From: Bradyrhizobium arachidis
GTDB taxonomy: Bacteria > Pseudomonadota > Alphaproteobacteria > Rhizobiales > Xanthobacteraceae
Direction of reading: 5' to 3'
Length of the DNA stretch: 64,000 nucleotides
Assembly: GCF_024758505.1 (NCBI RefSeq)
Contig: NZ_CP077970.1
Coordinates: 372,001-436,000 of the forward strand
Part shown: positions 19,693 through 28,102 of the stretch, in pieces
How positions within the stretch are numbered: position 1 is the stretch's first letter
Layout: each line of letters opens with the position of its first letter
Program-made: the position numbers and the translations under genes
Notes under the pieces: model-generated
Told to the model about the DNA's origin: nothing
Seen by the model: only the letters and a program-made list of their open reading frames with translations
Database searches by the model: none

Positions 19693-20466
19693 ATGGCAAC
19701 AATGATGGCTTCTCGTCTCTCGCGTTGGTCCGGGGCCCTTTGGTCGGGTGCACTGGGCGTCTGCGCCATCATCGCCGTTGTCAGGCCCGCCGATGCCGAT
19801 CCGCGCGCCGTGGTCGAGCTCTTCACCTCGCAGGGCTGCTCGTCCTGTCCGCCCGCCGACAAGATCATCGGCGAGCTCGCCAACGATCCCTCGATCATCG
19901 CGCTGAGCATGCCGATCGATTACTGGGATTATCTCGGCTGGAAGGACACGCTGGCCGACTCGCGCTTTTCGGCGCGCCAGCGCGCCTATTCGCGGATGCG
20001 CGGCGATCGCGATGTCTACACGCCGCAGGTCGTCGTCAACGGCTCCGCGCATGTCATCGGCAGCGATCGTGCCGGCATCGAGAGCGCGATCGGCAAGACT
20101 GCCAACAGTGAGTCCGTGATGAGCGTACCGGTGACCATGTCGCTCGCGGGCCGCCAGCTCAACGTTTCGGTCGCCGCCGGCAAGCTGCCGGCAGGATCGC
20201 ATGGCGAGGTCTGGATCTGCTCCATCACCAAGGCAGTGCCGATCTCGATCGCGCGCGGCGAAAACCGCGGACAGCAGATCACCTACCACAATGTGGTGCG
20301 CAATCTCCTGAAGGTCGGCGACTGGACCGGCAACCCCGAGAGCTGGACCGTGCCGCTGGAGAATCTGACGCGCGAGGGCGTCGACGGCGCGGTGGTCTAC
20401 GTCCAGGATGGTACGCGCGAGAAGCCCGGCCCGATGCTCGGCGCGGCGTATACGTCGCTGCACTGA
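19693..20466 (+). CDS. DUF1223 secreted thioredoxin-like protein
   Basis: A 257-residue protein with an N-terminal hydrophobic signal sequence ending near ADADPRA (residue 36). The mature part begins with the DUF1223 hallmark VVELFTSQGCSSCPPADK, containing a CxxC redox pair at Cys49 and Cys52, and later YTPQVVVNG with the position of a thioredoxin-like cis-proline. Periplasmic thiol redox activity is suggested by the fold, not shown. It stands alone between acnA and a non-coding region. Alternative start codons at 19702 and 19705 are in frame. Confidence 0.85.
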   Translation: MATMMASRLSRWSGALWSGALGVCAIIAVVRPADADPRAVVELFTSQGCSSCPPADKIIGELANDPSIIALSMPIDYWDYLGWKDTLADSRFSARQRAYSRMRGDRDVYTPQVVVNGSAHVIGSDRAGIESAIGKTANSESVMSVPVTMSLAGRQLNVSVAAGKLPAGSHGEVWICSITKAVPISIARGENRGQQITYHNVVRNLLKVGDWTGNPESWTVPLENLTREGVDGAVVYVQDGTREKPGPMLGAAYTSLH

Positions 20467-20471
20467 CGTTC

Positions 20472-20502
20472 GTCATTCCGCATTGCGCAACTGCGCAATG
20501 AC
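20472..20502. repeat. Short palindromic element after the DUF1223 gene
   Basis: CATTGCGCA (20481-20489) and TGCGCAATG (20492-20500) form a 9-bp hairpin within GTCATTCCG...ATGAC. It starts 6 bases past the stop codon and shares the GTCAT/ATGAC ends of the other palindromic elements of the window. Confidence 0.7.
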
Positions 20503-20528
20503 GCGTCGAGAAACATCCCGACACAAAC

Positions 20529-20640
20529 AAAAAGGACCAACTTGCGTTGGCCCTCTCTCGTGCGAACAGGCCCGATCCTGACGACCCCGGGGGGCTGGGG
20601 GCTGAGGAATCCGGAACCGAAAGGACCGGGCCAACGCACA
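20529..20640 (-). ncRNA. Candidate structured small RNA with terminator and alternative stem
   Basis: Read on the minus strand, GGGCCAAC (20553-20546), a TTGC-type loop and GTTGGTCC (20541-20534) make an 8-bp hairpin followed by TTTTT (20533-20529), a good terminator. The same GGGCCAACGCA is also perfectly complementary (11 bp) to TGCGTTGGCCC at 20638-20628, so long-range and terminator stems exclude each other. The enclosed 74 bases can fold further (CCGGATTCCT with AGGATCGG). No open reading frame follows on this strand. I cannot assign it to a known RNA family; a 6S-like or attenuator-type RNA are possibilities. Confidence 0.4.
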
Positions 20641-20917
20641 CGAATCTTTTCGCAATGCAGGGCGGCAGGCCCTAGGCGGAAAAGAGGCGGGACTGTGATT
20701 CCTGCTAACGATCCCGTGACGGTATGTCGCTTGCCGGTTCCACAGCCAAAAGCTCCGGTCAAGGCGCGAATTAAATGCGCGCCGCAAGTCCGCCCCTTGC
20801 GGCGGCGCACGGTTGGCGCAATCATGCAACTGTCATGATCCGGGCCCAAGGGACTGCGAAGGGACTGCGAAGGGAACTTCGCGCGGGATCGTGGCGTGAT
20901 GCGACAGGAGACGCTCC

Positions 20918-21289
20918 ATGAGTCTGATGTCGGAGGAAGCCGATCCGAGCGAGCAGCGCGCAGTGGCGCGAAGCGCCGCTGCGAGTTCCCCGCCTATCCG
21001 CGTGACGTTCAACCGCCTCGAACTGAACCGAATCCTCAATCTCTACGGCCGCATGGTCGCCGACGGCGAGTGGCGCGACTACGCCATCGACTTCCTCAAG
21101 GACCGCGCCGTGTTCTCGGTCTTTCGCCGCGCCTCCGAGGTGCCGATCTATCGCATCGAGAAGGATCCGCGGCTCGCGCGCAAGCAGGGCATGTACAGTG
21201 TGATCTCGGCGACCGGCCTGATCCTGCGCCGCGGCCACGAGCTCGAACGCGTGCTGCTCGTGATCGACCGCAAGCTCGCGGTGGTGTAG
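20918..21289 (+). CDS. DUF2794 domain protein
   Basis: A 123-residue soluble protein that matches the alphaproteobacterial DUF2794 family: VTFNRLELNRILNLYGRMVADGEWRDYAIDFLKDRAVFSVFRR (about residues 29-71) and YRIEKDPRLARKQGMYSVISATG. No signal peptide, membrane segment or catalytic motif is visible; function unknown. The first 25 residues are a low-complexity Ser/Ala/Glu leader. It stands alone and is followed by a palindromic repeat. Confidence 0.8.
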   Translation: MSLMSEEADPSEQRAVARSAAASSPPIRVTFNRLELNRILNLYGRMVADGEWRDYAIDFLKDRAVFSVFRRASEVPIYRIEKDPRLARKQGMYSVISATGLILRRGHELERVLLVIDRKLAVV

Positions 21290-21306
21290 CGGCATCATTC
21301 CGATGC

Positions 21307-21423
21307 CGTAGGGTGGGTTAGCCGAAGGCGTAACCCACCACTCCTGTTGACGTGGAAACACAAGAGGTGGGTTACGCCCAGCGAACTGCGCTTCGCGCAG
21401 TCGCAAGGCTAACCCACCCTACG
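21307..21423. repeat. GTAGGGTGGGTTAGCC-type palindromic repeat
   Basis: The ends CGTAGGGTGGGTTAGCC and GGCTAACCCACCCTACG are perfect inverted repeats of 17 bases, with further internal arms GGCGTAACCCACC and GGTGGGTTACGCC. This repeat type is dispersed in many proteobacterial genomes. It lies between the convergent DUF2794 and GNAT genes, ending 8 bases from the GNAT stop codon. Confidence 0.85.
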
Positions 21424-21431
21424 AATCCGAG

Positions 21432-21962
21432 CTACTTCCCCGGCACCGTGCTGCTGCCTTCGCCCAGATCCCGCTGCATCATCACCGTATCAAGCCAGCG
21501 GCCGAATTTGAGGCCGACATTGGGATGCGTGCCGATCATCTTGAAGCCGCATCTGGTGTGCACGCCGATCGAACCCGCATTGGCGGAGTCGCCAATCACG
21601 GCGATCATCTGGCGGAAGCCGCGCGCTTCGCTTTCGACGATCAGCTTCTCGAGCAGGAGGAGGCCGATGCCGCGGCGATGGAATGACGGATCGAGATAGA
21701 TCGAGTTCTCCACCGTGAAGCGGTAGGCCGGCCGCGGCCGGTAGGCGCCGGCATAGGCATAGCCCGCCACGCGCCCGTCGATCTCAGCAACGAAATAGGG
21801 ATAGCCGCCGTCCACCAGCGCCCTGTAGCGCCGCGTCATCTCGGCGAGGTCGGGCGGCTCGAGCTCGAACGTCGCGGTGCCGTGGCGCACGGCGTGCTCG
21901 TAGATGGCGGTGATGGCGGGTAGGTCGGCCTCGATTGTGGGCCTGATTTCAGGTGCGGACAT
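21432..21962 (-). CDS. GNAT N-acetyltransferase (phosphinothricin acetyltransferase-like)
   Basis: A 176-residue acetyl-CoA-dependent N-acetyltransferase. Family features are IRPTIEADLPAITAIYEHAVRHGTATFE at the N-terminus, the acetyl-CoA loop (HRRGIGLLLLEKLI, around residues 96-109) and SANAGSIGVHTRCGFKMIGTHPNVGLKFGRWLD near the end, the layout of the Pat/Bar/MddA group that acetylates phosphinothricin, methionine sulfoximine or related amino-acid analogues. The true substrate cannot be told from sequence. It has its own promoter region and no partner. Confidence 0.85.
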   Translation of the reverse strand: MSAPEIRPTIEADLPAITAIYEHAVRHGTATFELEPPDLAEMTRRYRALVDGGYPYFVAEIDGRVAGYAYAGAYRPRPAYRFTVENSIYLDPSFHRRGIGLLLLEKLIVESEARGFRQMIAVIGDSANAGSIGVHTRCGFKMIGTHPNVGLKFGRWLDTVMMQRDLGEGSSTVPGK

Positions 21963-22051
21963 GGGGGCAAGATATCAGTGGCGGCGCTTGGAGCAACGCC
22001 GTTTCCGCATACGTCATGGCCGGGCTTGCGTTGATGGCCGACGTATCCTGA

Positions 22052-22150
22052 GTCATTCCGGGGCGGCTCGAAGAGCCGAACCCGGAATCTCGAGATTCCA
22101 CAATGCGCAATTGCACATTGGGGTTCGCGCTCCGCGCGCCCCGGAATGAC
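22052..22150. repeat. CGGAATC-type palindromic repeat, copy 1
   Basis: The arms GTCATTCCGGGG (22052-22063) and CCCCGGAATGAC (22139-22150) are perfect inverted repeats. Inside is GAACCCGGAATCTCGAGATTCC. It occurs in the gap between the GNAT start and the end of the Bax-inhibitor gene; similar elements are at 29314, 44830 and 61784. Confidence 0.88.
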
Positions 22151-22164
22151 GGGGAGAAGCCCAA

Positions 22165-22193
22165 ACAAAAACCCCGGCCTCGCGGCCGGGGTT
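22165..22193 (-). terminator. Terminator of the Bax inhibitor-1 family gene
   Basis: On the minus strand ACCCCGGCC-GCGA-GGCCGGGGT, a perfect 9-bp stem, is followed by a T-rich tract (TTTTTGTTTGG). It lies about 25 bases after the stop codon. Confidence 0.88.
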
Positions 22194-22217
22194 GGTGTCG
22201 TTCGCTCGTCTTGGCGC

Positions 22218-23009
22218 TTAGTCGCGCTGGCCGAGGAGCTGCAGCAGCAGCGTGAACAGGTTGATGAAGTTCAGGTACAGCGACAGGGCGCCGGTGATCG
22301 CGGCACGCTCGGCAACCTCGCCACCCGCGGCTGCGTAGCCGTAGATGTAGTCGTTCTTCAGCCGCTGCGTGTCCCAGGCGGTGAGGCCCGCGAACACCAG
22401 CACGCCGACGACAGACACGACGAACTGCAGTACCGAGCTCGCCAGGAACAGGTTGACCACGCTCGCGATGATGATGCCGATCAGGCCCATGAACAGGAAC
22501 GATCCCATTCCGCTCATGTCGCGCTTGGTGGTGTAGCCGTAGAGGCTGAGCGCACCGAAGGTCGCCGCGGTGATGAAGAACACCCGCACGATCGAGGTGT
22601 GCGTGAACACCAGGAAGATCGACGACAGCGAGACGCCCATCAGCGCCGCGAACACCCAGAACAGGATCTGGGCGGTCGAGGGAGCCAGGCGGTTGATGCC
22701 GGCCGAAATCACGAACACCATGGCGAGCGGCGCCAGGATGAACAGCCACTTCAGCGGGCTCACGAACATCGCGTAGCCGAACGGCGTCAGGAACGAGCTG
22801 CCGATCTTCGCGGCGGCGCCCGACGGATCGGAGGTTACCGCCGCCATGTAGACGCCGAGCGCGGCGAAGCCGGTGATGGCTAGGCCAATGCTCATGTAGT
22901 TGTAGACGCGCAGCATATAGGCGCGCAGTCCGGCATCGACCGTCGCGGCGTCAACGCGCCCGGCGGCCCGGCCGAAAGGAGAAGTGTAGTTACGGTCTAG
23001 GTCCGACAT
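22218..23009 (-). CDS. Bax inhibitor-1/YccA family membrane protein
   Basis: A 263-residue polytopic protein with seven hydrophobic segments from about residue 38 to the C-terminus. It fits the BI-1/YccA family (YMLRVYNYMSIGLAITGFAALG, LFWVFAALMGVSLSSIFLVFTHTSIVRVFFITAATFGALSLYGYTTKRDMSGMGSFLFMGLIG). Relatives include YbhL and YccA, the latter an FtsH modulator, and eukaryotic TMBIM proteins that act as pH-sensitive calcium leaks. The role in this organism is not known. The ATG at 23009 is chosen because family similarity starts in MSDLDRNY; an upstream in-frame start at 23042 adds 11 residues. Confidence 0.88.
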   Translation of the reverse strand: MSDLDRNYTSPFGRAAGRVDAATVDAGLRAYMLRVYNYMSIGLAITGFAALGVYMAAVTSDPSGAAAKIGSSFLTPFGYAMFVSPLKWLFILAPLAMVFVISAGINRLAPSTAQILFWVFAALMGVSLSSIFLVFTHTSIVRVFFITAATFGALSLYGYTTKRDMSGMGSFLFMGLIGIIIASVVNLFLASSVLQFVVSVVGVLVFAGLTAWDTQRLKNDYIYGYAAAGGEVAERAAITGALSLYLNFINLFTLLLQLLGQRD

Positions 23010-23291
23010 GGTCGAATTCCCGTTGGTTGTCCGGTCCGGCACTCAGGTCCCCGCGCCGCCCGGTTCGTCAAATCCTATCTCGGATACCGATGCCTGCCGA
23101 TATTAAATTTGGCTAACATTTTGGGATCCGAACCCGATCGATATGTGGGAAACTAACACATTCGCTGCAAGCGTCCACGCGCGGCTGAATGTCGCCCTCA
23201 GGGGTGCAATTCCCGCGCGCAGAGGTGGTTAACCCCAAAATCTGCGGATTCGCCGCGTCCCGGGACCCGCGCAGCCTGCCGCTTCAATTTG

Positions 23292-25862
23292 TCACAAATT
23301 CCGCAACACCGTGGCAGGCTTCTGGTTCAGTGCCAGCAGCGTCCCGGCGAGCCCGAGGCCGACGGTGACGACCAGCGCGGACACCACCACGCCGGCTGCG
23401 CTGCCGGCCTGCCAGACGAAGGTCAGCGTCATCAGCCGCGTCACGATCATCCAGGCCGCGATGCTGCCGGCGATCACGCCGAACACCGCGGTGGCCAGTC
23501 CAATCAGGAGATATTCGAGCGCGTAGGCGCCGAGCAGCCGCAGCCGCGTCGCGCCCAGCGTCTTCAGGATCACGGCGTCGTAGACCCGGTGGCGATGGCC
23601 GGCGGCGAGCGCGCCGCCCAGCACCAGGATGGCGGAGATCAGGGTCACCGCGCTAGCACCGCGGATCGCGAGCGCGAGGTTGGTGACGACCGAGCCGACC
23701 GTCTCCATCACCTCGCGGACCCGCACGCTCGTCACCATCGGATAGGCGTCCGCCACCTGCTTGATGATTTTGCCGTCGCCCGCGGCGTCGCCGTTGGCTT
23801 CGGTGAGCGTCGCGATATGGGTATGCGGCGCGCCCTTGAAGGCATTCGGCGAGAACACCAGCACGAAATTGATGCCGAGCCCCTGCCAGTCGATGTTGCG
23901 CAAATTGCTGATCTTCGCCGGAATGTCGCGGCCGAGCACGTTGACCACGACCTCGTCGCCGATGCCGAGCCCGAGCCCGTCGGCGATCTTCTTCTCCATC
24001 GAGACCAGCGGCGGGCCGGCATAGTCGGCGCCCCACCATTCGCCCTCGACCACTTTCGAGCCTTTTGGCAACTCGCTCGTATAGGTGAGGCCGCGGTCGC
24101 TTTGCAGCACCCATTCGGCGTCGGTCGCGGGCTTCAGCGCCTCGGCCTTGACGCCGCGCGCGGCGACGATGCGGCCGCGCAGCATCGGCACGTCCTCGAC
24201 CTTCGCGCCCGGCGCGATCTGGCGCAGATAGGTGTCGAAGCGCGCGGCGTCCGCGCTCGGAATGTCGATGAAGTAGAACGACGGCGCGCGGTCGGGCAGC
24301 GCCGCCAGAAACTGCCGGCGCAGATTGCCGTCGATCTGGGTGATGGTGACGAGCACGGCGAGCCCGAGGCCGAGCGACAGCACCACCGACGGCGTCAGCG
24401 CGCCCGGCCGGTGGATGTTGGCGATCGCAAGCCGCAGCATCGGCAGCCGCGTGCGCGGCAGTTTCCGCGCGATCGCCATCAGCAGGGCGGCGATGCCGCG
24501 CAACAGCGCGAACACCACGACGGAGGAGAGCACGAACACGGCGGCGATGCGCTTGTCGTAGGACAGGCCGATCACGACCGCGATGAGGGCTGCGATCACC
24601 ACGGCCATGAAGGCGAGGTAGCGCCAGCGCGGCCGGTGCCATTCGGCGCTGATCGTGTCGCGAAACAATGCGGCGACCGGCACGTCATGGACGCGGCCGA
24701 GCGGCCACAGGCCGAAGGCGAGCGCAGTCAACAGGCCGTAGACGAAGGACAGCGCGAGCTCGTCGGCATGCAGCGCCGGCACCACCGGCAGCGGCAGCAG
24801 CTGTCCGAACAGGCCGACAATGGCAAACGGCATCGCCGCGCCGAGCGCCAGCCCGATCACCGAGCCGATGCCGGCGAGCAGCAGCACCTGGGCGAGATAG
24901 ATGCCGAACACGTCGCGGCCCGTTGCACCGACCGCCTTGAAGGCGGCGATCACCTCTAACCGGCGGTCGATATGGCTCTTGACGGCATTGGCGACACCGA
25001 CGCCGCCGACCAGCAGCGCGGCGAGGCCGACCAGCGTCAAAAATTGCGTGAAGCGGTTGATATTGCGCTCGAGCTGCGGCGAGGCGTTGGAGCGGCTGCG
25101 GATCTCCCAGCCGGCCTGCGGTGCAGTCGTGCGCGCATCGCTGATAAAAGTCTCGGTCGCGCGCTCGCTGTTGGCGACGTCGGGCAGTTTCACCCGGTAG
25201 ACCCAGCGCACCAGGCTGCCCGGCTGCAACAGCCCGGTGGCGCGCAGGCCCGCCTCGCTGATCAGGAAGCGCGGGCCAAAGCCGATGCCGCCGGCGAGCT
25301 TGTCGGGCTCGGCCTCGACGGCGCTGCGGATCTGGAAAATGGCATTGCCGACGGTGACGCGATCGCCGATCTTGAGGCTCATGCGCGCGAGCAGCGTCGG
25401 ATCGGCTGCGGCGCCGAACGCGCCGTCGCGTTCTGCAAGCAAGTCGGATAGCGGCATCGGCGGAAACAGCGTCAGCTGGCCCAGCATCGGATAGGCGTTG
25501 TCGACCGCCTTCATCTCGACCAGCGCCAGCTTGCCCTCGGCCGAGCGCGCCATGCCGCGCAGGGTTGCCGCGATCGAGACCGTGCCGCGCGAGCGCAGGA
25601 AGGCGACCTCTTCGGGTTTTGCCTCGCGCTGGAACAGCACGAAGGAGGCGTCGCCGCCGAGCAGTGTACGTCCCTCGCGCGCCAGCCCGTCGCTGAGGCT
25701 CGCCGACACCGAGCCGACGCCGGCGATTGCCATGACGCCGAGCGCAATGCAGGCGATGAAGACGTAGAAGCCGCGCAGGCCGCCGCGCAACTCGCGCAAG
25801 GCATAGCGGATCGACAGCGCGACGGCGCTATGCCGCGCAACCGGTTCGGCGGCGATGCTCAT
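23292..25862 (-). CDS. FtsX-like ABC transporter permease (YbbP-like)
   Basis: An 856-residue membrane protein with the YbbP/FtsX-type layout: an N-terminal span (residues about 31-53), a large periplasmic domain, a central group of spans between about 260 and 480, a second periplasmic domain, and three C-terminal spans (IRGASAVTLISAILVLGGALAAG to the end). It contains two FtsX-like repeats. Together with the ATPase that precedes it (4-base overlap at 25859-25862), it forms a YbbAP-like complex that probably uses ATP to move a lipophilic substrate or act on the outer membrane. The divergent TesA-like gene mirrors E. coli tesA-ybbAP. Confidence 0.88.
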   Translation of the reverse strand: MSIAAEPVARHSAVALSIRYALRELRGGLRGFYVFIACIALGVMAIAGVGSVSASLSDGLAREGRTLLGGDASFVLFQREAKPEEVAFLRSRGTVSIAATLRGMARSAEGKLALVEMKAVDNAYPMLGQLTLFPPMPLSDLLAERDGAFGAAADPTLLARMSLKIGDRVTVGNAIFQIRSAVEAEPDKLAGGIGFGPRFLISEAGLRATGLLQPGSLVRWVYRVKLPDVANSERATETFISDARTTAPQAGWEIRSRSNASPQLERNINRFTQFLTLVGLAALLVGGVGVANAVKSHIDRRLEVIAAFKAVGATGRDVFGIYLAQVLLLAGIGSVIGLALGAAMPFAIVGLFGQLLPLPVVPALHADELALSFVYGLLTALAFGLWPLGRVHDVPVAALFRDTISAEWHRPRWRYLAFMAVVIAALIAVVIGLSYDKRIAAVFVLSSVVVFALLRGIAALLMAIARKLPRTRLPMLRLAIANIHRPGALTPSVVLSLGLGLAVLVTITQIDGNLRRQFLAALPDRAPSFYFIDIPSADAARFDTYLRQIAPGAKVEDVPMLRGRIVAARGVKAEALKPATDAEWVLQSDRGLTYTSELPKGSKVVEGEWWGADYAGPPLVSMEKKIADGLGLGIGDEVVVNVLGRDIPAKISNLRNIDWQGLGINFVLVFSPNAFKGAPHTHIATLTEANGDAAGDGKIIKQVADAYPMVTSVRVREVMETVGSVVTNLALAIRGASAVTLISAILVLGGALAAGHRHRVYDAVILKTLGATRLRLLGAYALEYLLIGLATAVFGVIAGSIAAWMIVTRLMTLTFVWQAGSAAGVVVSALVVTVGLGLAGTLLALNQKPATVLRNL

Positions 25863-26581
25863 GAGTTGACGGTCTGCGTGTCGATGCGCCCGGAGCGCAG
25901 GCGGATCACGCGGTCGCAGCGATGCGCGAGCGAGGAATCATGCGTCACCAGCACCAGCGTCATGCCGCGCTCGGCATGCTTGCCGAAGATGAGGTCGACG
26001 ATCTGCTTGCCTGTGGCTTCGTCGAGATTGCCGGTGGGCTCGTCGGCGACGAGGATCGCCGGATCCGGCGCCAGCGCGCGGGCCAGCGCAACGCGCTGCT
26101 GCTCGCCGCCGGAAAGCTGCGAGGGATAATGATGCAGGCGATCGCCGAGCCCGACCGAATTCAGCTCTTCCGCCGCGCGCTTTGCCGCATCGGGATTGCC
26201 GGCGAGCTCGAGCGGGACGGCGACATTCTCCAGTGCCGTCATGGTCGGGATCAGGTGGAACGATTGGAAGACGATGCCGACCTGGCGGCCGCGGAAGCGG
26301 GCGAGCGCGTCCTCGTCGAGGGCATTGAAAGGCGTGCCTGACACCACCACCTCTCCGCTATCAGGACGCTCCAGCCCCGCCATCACCATCAGCAGCGTGG
26401 ATTTGCCCGAGCCTGACGGGCCGATCAGGCCGATCGCCTCACCCGAGCCGACGCGCAGGCTGATATCCTTGAGAATGTGAACGCGTGCCGCGCCCGTGCC
26501 CAGTGAGAGATTGACGTTGGCGATGGAAATGGTGTCCGGCGTCGTGCCGGCGAGCGAAGAGGATTCGATGCGACTGTCCAT
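25859..26581 (-). CDS. ABC transporter ATP-binding protein (YbbA/LolD-like)
   Basis: A 240-residue ABC ATPase. Walker A is GPSGSGKST at 54-62, the signature LSGGEQQRVALARAL, Walker B ILVADEPTGNLD and the H-loop VTHDSSLAHRCD are all intact. The sequence between Walker A and the signature (FQSFHLIPTMTALENVAVPLELAG) is typical of the MacB/LolD/YbbA group. Its stop overlaps the permease start. The ATG at 26581 is used; a TTG at 26599 would add six residues. The tesA-like gene starts in the opposite direction within 60 bases, so their promoters must overlap or lie inside the reading frames. Confidence 0.9.
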   Translation of the reverse strand: MDSRIESSSLAGTTPDTISIANVNLSLGTGAARVHILKDISLRVGSGEAIGLIGPSGSGKSTLLMVMAGLERPDSGEVVVSGTPFNALDEDALARFRGRQVGIVFQSFHLIPTMTALENVAVPLELAGNPDAAKRAAEELNSVGLGDRLHHYPSQLSGGEQQRVALARALAPDPAILVADEPTGNLDEATGKQIVDLIFGKHAERGMTLVLVTHDSSLAHRCDRVIRLRSGRIDTQTVNS

Positions 26582-26636
26582 GGTCCGGTCATATGGCAAC
26601 TCCGCTAGCCCGGTCGAGAGGCGTTACGGATTGTTC

Positions 26637-27272
26637 ATGCACATAGCCGTGTTGATGCTCGCTTTGATGACGGTCGGCGCGCCCGCCGCCCTGGCGCAGG
26701 AGAAGCCGGTCAAGCTGGTCGTGCTCGGCGATTCCCTGAGCGCCGGGCTTGGCCTGCCGGCCCAGGATGCATTTCCGGCCAAGCTCAAAAAAGCTTTGCA
26801 GGACAAAGGTATAGCGGTCGAGATGACCAATGCCGGGGTGTCCGGCGACACCTCCTCCGGCGGCCGCGACCGGCTCGACTGGTCGATCCCTGACGGAACC
26901 CGCGGTGTCATCGTCGAGCTCGGCGCCAATGACGCGCTGCGCGGCCTCGACCCGGACGTCACGCGCGCGGCCCTGTCCGACATTCTGGCGCGGCTGAAAG
27001 CGCGCGGCATCGCCGTGATGCTGTGCGGCATGCTGGCGCCGCCGAATTATGGAGCCGATTACGCGGCGCGCTTCAATTCGATTTATCCGGATCTCGCGAA
27101 ACAATACGGCGTGCCGCTCTATCCGTTCTTCCTCGAAGGCGTTGCAGCGGACGCCAAGCTCAACCAGGCCGACGGCATCCATCCGACGGCCGCGGGCGTC
27201 GACATCATCGTGAACAACATCATGCCCACCGTGGAGGCATTTCTTGGCACGATAAGCGAGCAGCGGCGTTGA
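26637..27272 (+). CDS. TesA-like arylesterase/acyl-CoA thioesterase (SGNH hydrolase)
   Basis: A 211-residue secreted SGNH hydrolase, similar to E. coli TesA and to bacterial arylesterases. The signal peptide ends near AALAQ (residue 21). The catalytic blocks are GDSLSAG (Ser33), the oxyanion glycine (SGDTSSGG), GANDALRG and DGIHPTAAG with the catalytic Asp and His. The start is uncertain: ATG 26637 gives a weakly charged signal peptide; TTG at 26631 has a GAGAGG nine bases upstream; an ATG at 26580 would add basic residues but overlaps the divergent ABC gene. The ybbAP neighbourhood suggests a shared role in lipid handling. Confidence 0.85.
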   Translation: MHIAVLMLALMTVGAPAALAQEKPVKLVVLGDSLSAGLGLPAQDAFPAKLKKALQDKGIAVEMTNAGVSGDTSSGGRDRLDWSIPDGTRGVIVELGANDALRGLDPDVTRAALSDILARLKARGIAVMLCGMLAPPNYGADYAARFNSIYPDLAKQYGVPLYPFFLEGVAADAKLNQADGIHPTAAGVDIIVNNIMPTVEAFLGTISEQRR

Positions 27273-27444
27273 AAGCAGGCAGTGCTAACCCTAATACCCA
27301 GGGTTTTCCCGGAGTAGCCCGGCCCAAGCTTCGCAGAGTCACATAACTGCGATAGGAATCAGGTTACCGGTGATTCGTCGCCGGCTCTAATTTGGATATG
27401 ATCCTTCATCAAGGATCGTACCCAAGCATCGGGAGTGCTCAACG

Positions 27445-27981
27445 ATGCCGCGTTTGTTCACGGGTCTGGAAATTCCGGCCGACGTCGGCCTGCAGCTTTC
27501 CAACTTAAGGGGCGGCCTTCCCGGCGCCCGCTGGATCGATCCCGAAAATTATCACGTCACCCTGCGCTTCGTCGGCGACATCGACGGCGTCACCGCCAAC
27601 GAGATCGCCTCGATGCTGTTTCGCGTCGACCGCAAGCCGTTCGAGGTGAAGGTGCAGGGTTTGCAGAGTTTTGGCGGCCGCAAGCCCCGCGCGGTGGTCG
27701 CCACCATCGCGCCGAGCAAGCCGCTGATGGAATTGCAGGCCGAGCTCGAGCGCATGATGCAGCGCATCGGCCTCAATCCCGAAGGGCGCAAATACATTCC
27801 GCACGTCACGCTGGCACGTCTGCACGACGCCTCCGACCAGGACGTCGCCGACTATCTCTCGCTGCGCGGCTACTTCCCGAGCAAGGTCTTCACCGCCGAA
27901 CGCTTCGTGCTGTTCTCCTCGCGCGCCTCCACCGGCGGCGGGCCGTATGTGGTCGAGGACAGCTACGAGCTGTGTGCGTGA
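27445..27981 (+). CDS. thpR: RNA 2',3'-cyclic phosphodiesterase
   Basis: ThpR (LigT) opens 2',3'-cyclic phosphates at RNA ends. The 178-residue protein has both HxT motifs of the 2H phosphoesterase superfamily: HVTLRF at 37-42 and HVTLAR at 120-125. The first residues MPRLFTGLEIPADVGLQL match the family start. It is monocistronic and is followed by the zapE gene 121 bases downstream. The Ser/Thr at the third motif position is Thr in both, as expected. Confidence 0.92.
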   Translation: MPRLFTGLEIPADVGLQLSNLRGGLPGARWIDPENYHVTLRFVGDIDGVTANEIASMLFRVDRKPFEVKVQGLQSFGGRKPRAVVATIAPSKPLMELQAELERMMQRIGLNPEGRKYIPHVTLARLHDASDQDVADYLSLRGYFPSKVFTAERFVLFSSRASTGGGPYVVEDSYELCA

Positions 27982-28102
27982 AGTGCGACGGCCCGTAGCG
28001 GGTTAGCTCTATGGCGTCCTGATGGCGCCGTAGCGTCCGCGCATACCCCTTCCACCAATTCACGGCTTGCAATTTGCCGCCGTCTCTGGCGGTAAGAAGC
28101 CC

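Larger units (their letters stand above)
20467..20917. other. 451-bp intergenic region with a palindrome and a structured RNA candidate
   Basis: The region begins with a short GTCATTCC palindrome (20472-20502), then the hairpin cluster at 20529-20640 described separately. From 20641 to 20917 I see no gene; a direct repeat GGGACTGCGAA occurs twice in tandem at about 20849-20872, just before the DUF2794 gene. Confidence 0.5.

Noticed and set aside
23102..23116. TTAAATTTGGCTAAC upstream of the Bax inhibitor-1 gene as a CtrA box
   Set aside because: The second half-site is one base out of register and incomplete.
23289..24959. A long plus-strand frame inside the YbbP-like permease gene
   Set aside because: Low-complexity Gln/Arg/His composition typical of an antisense shadow; the permease on the other strand is clear.
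27435..27998. A second frame overlapping thpR on the same strand
   Set aside because: Arg-rich frame-shifted reading of thpR; both HxT motifs are in the other frame.
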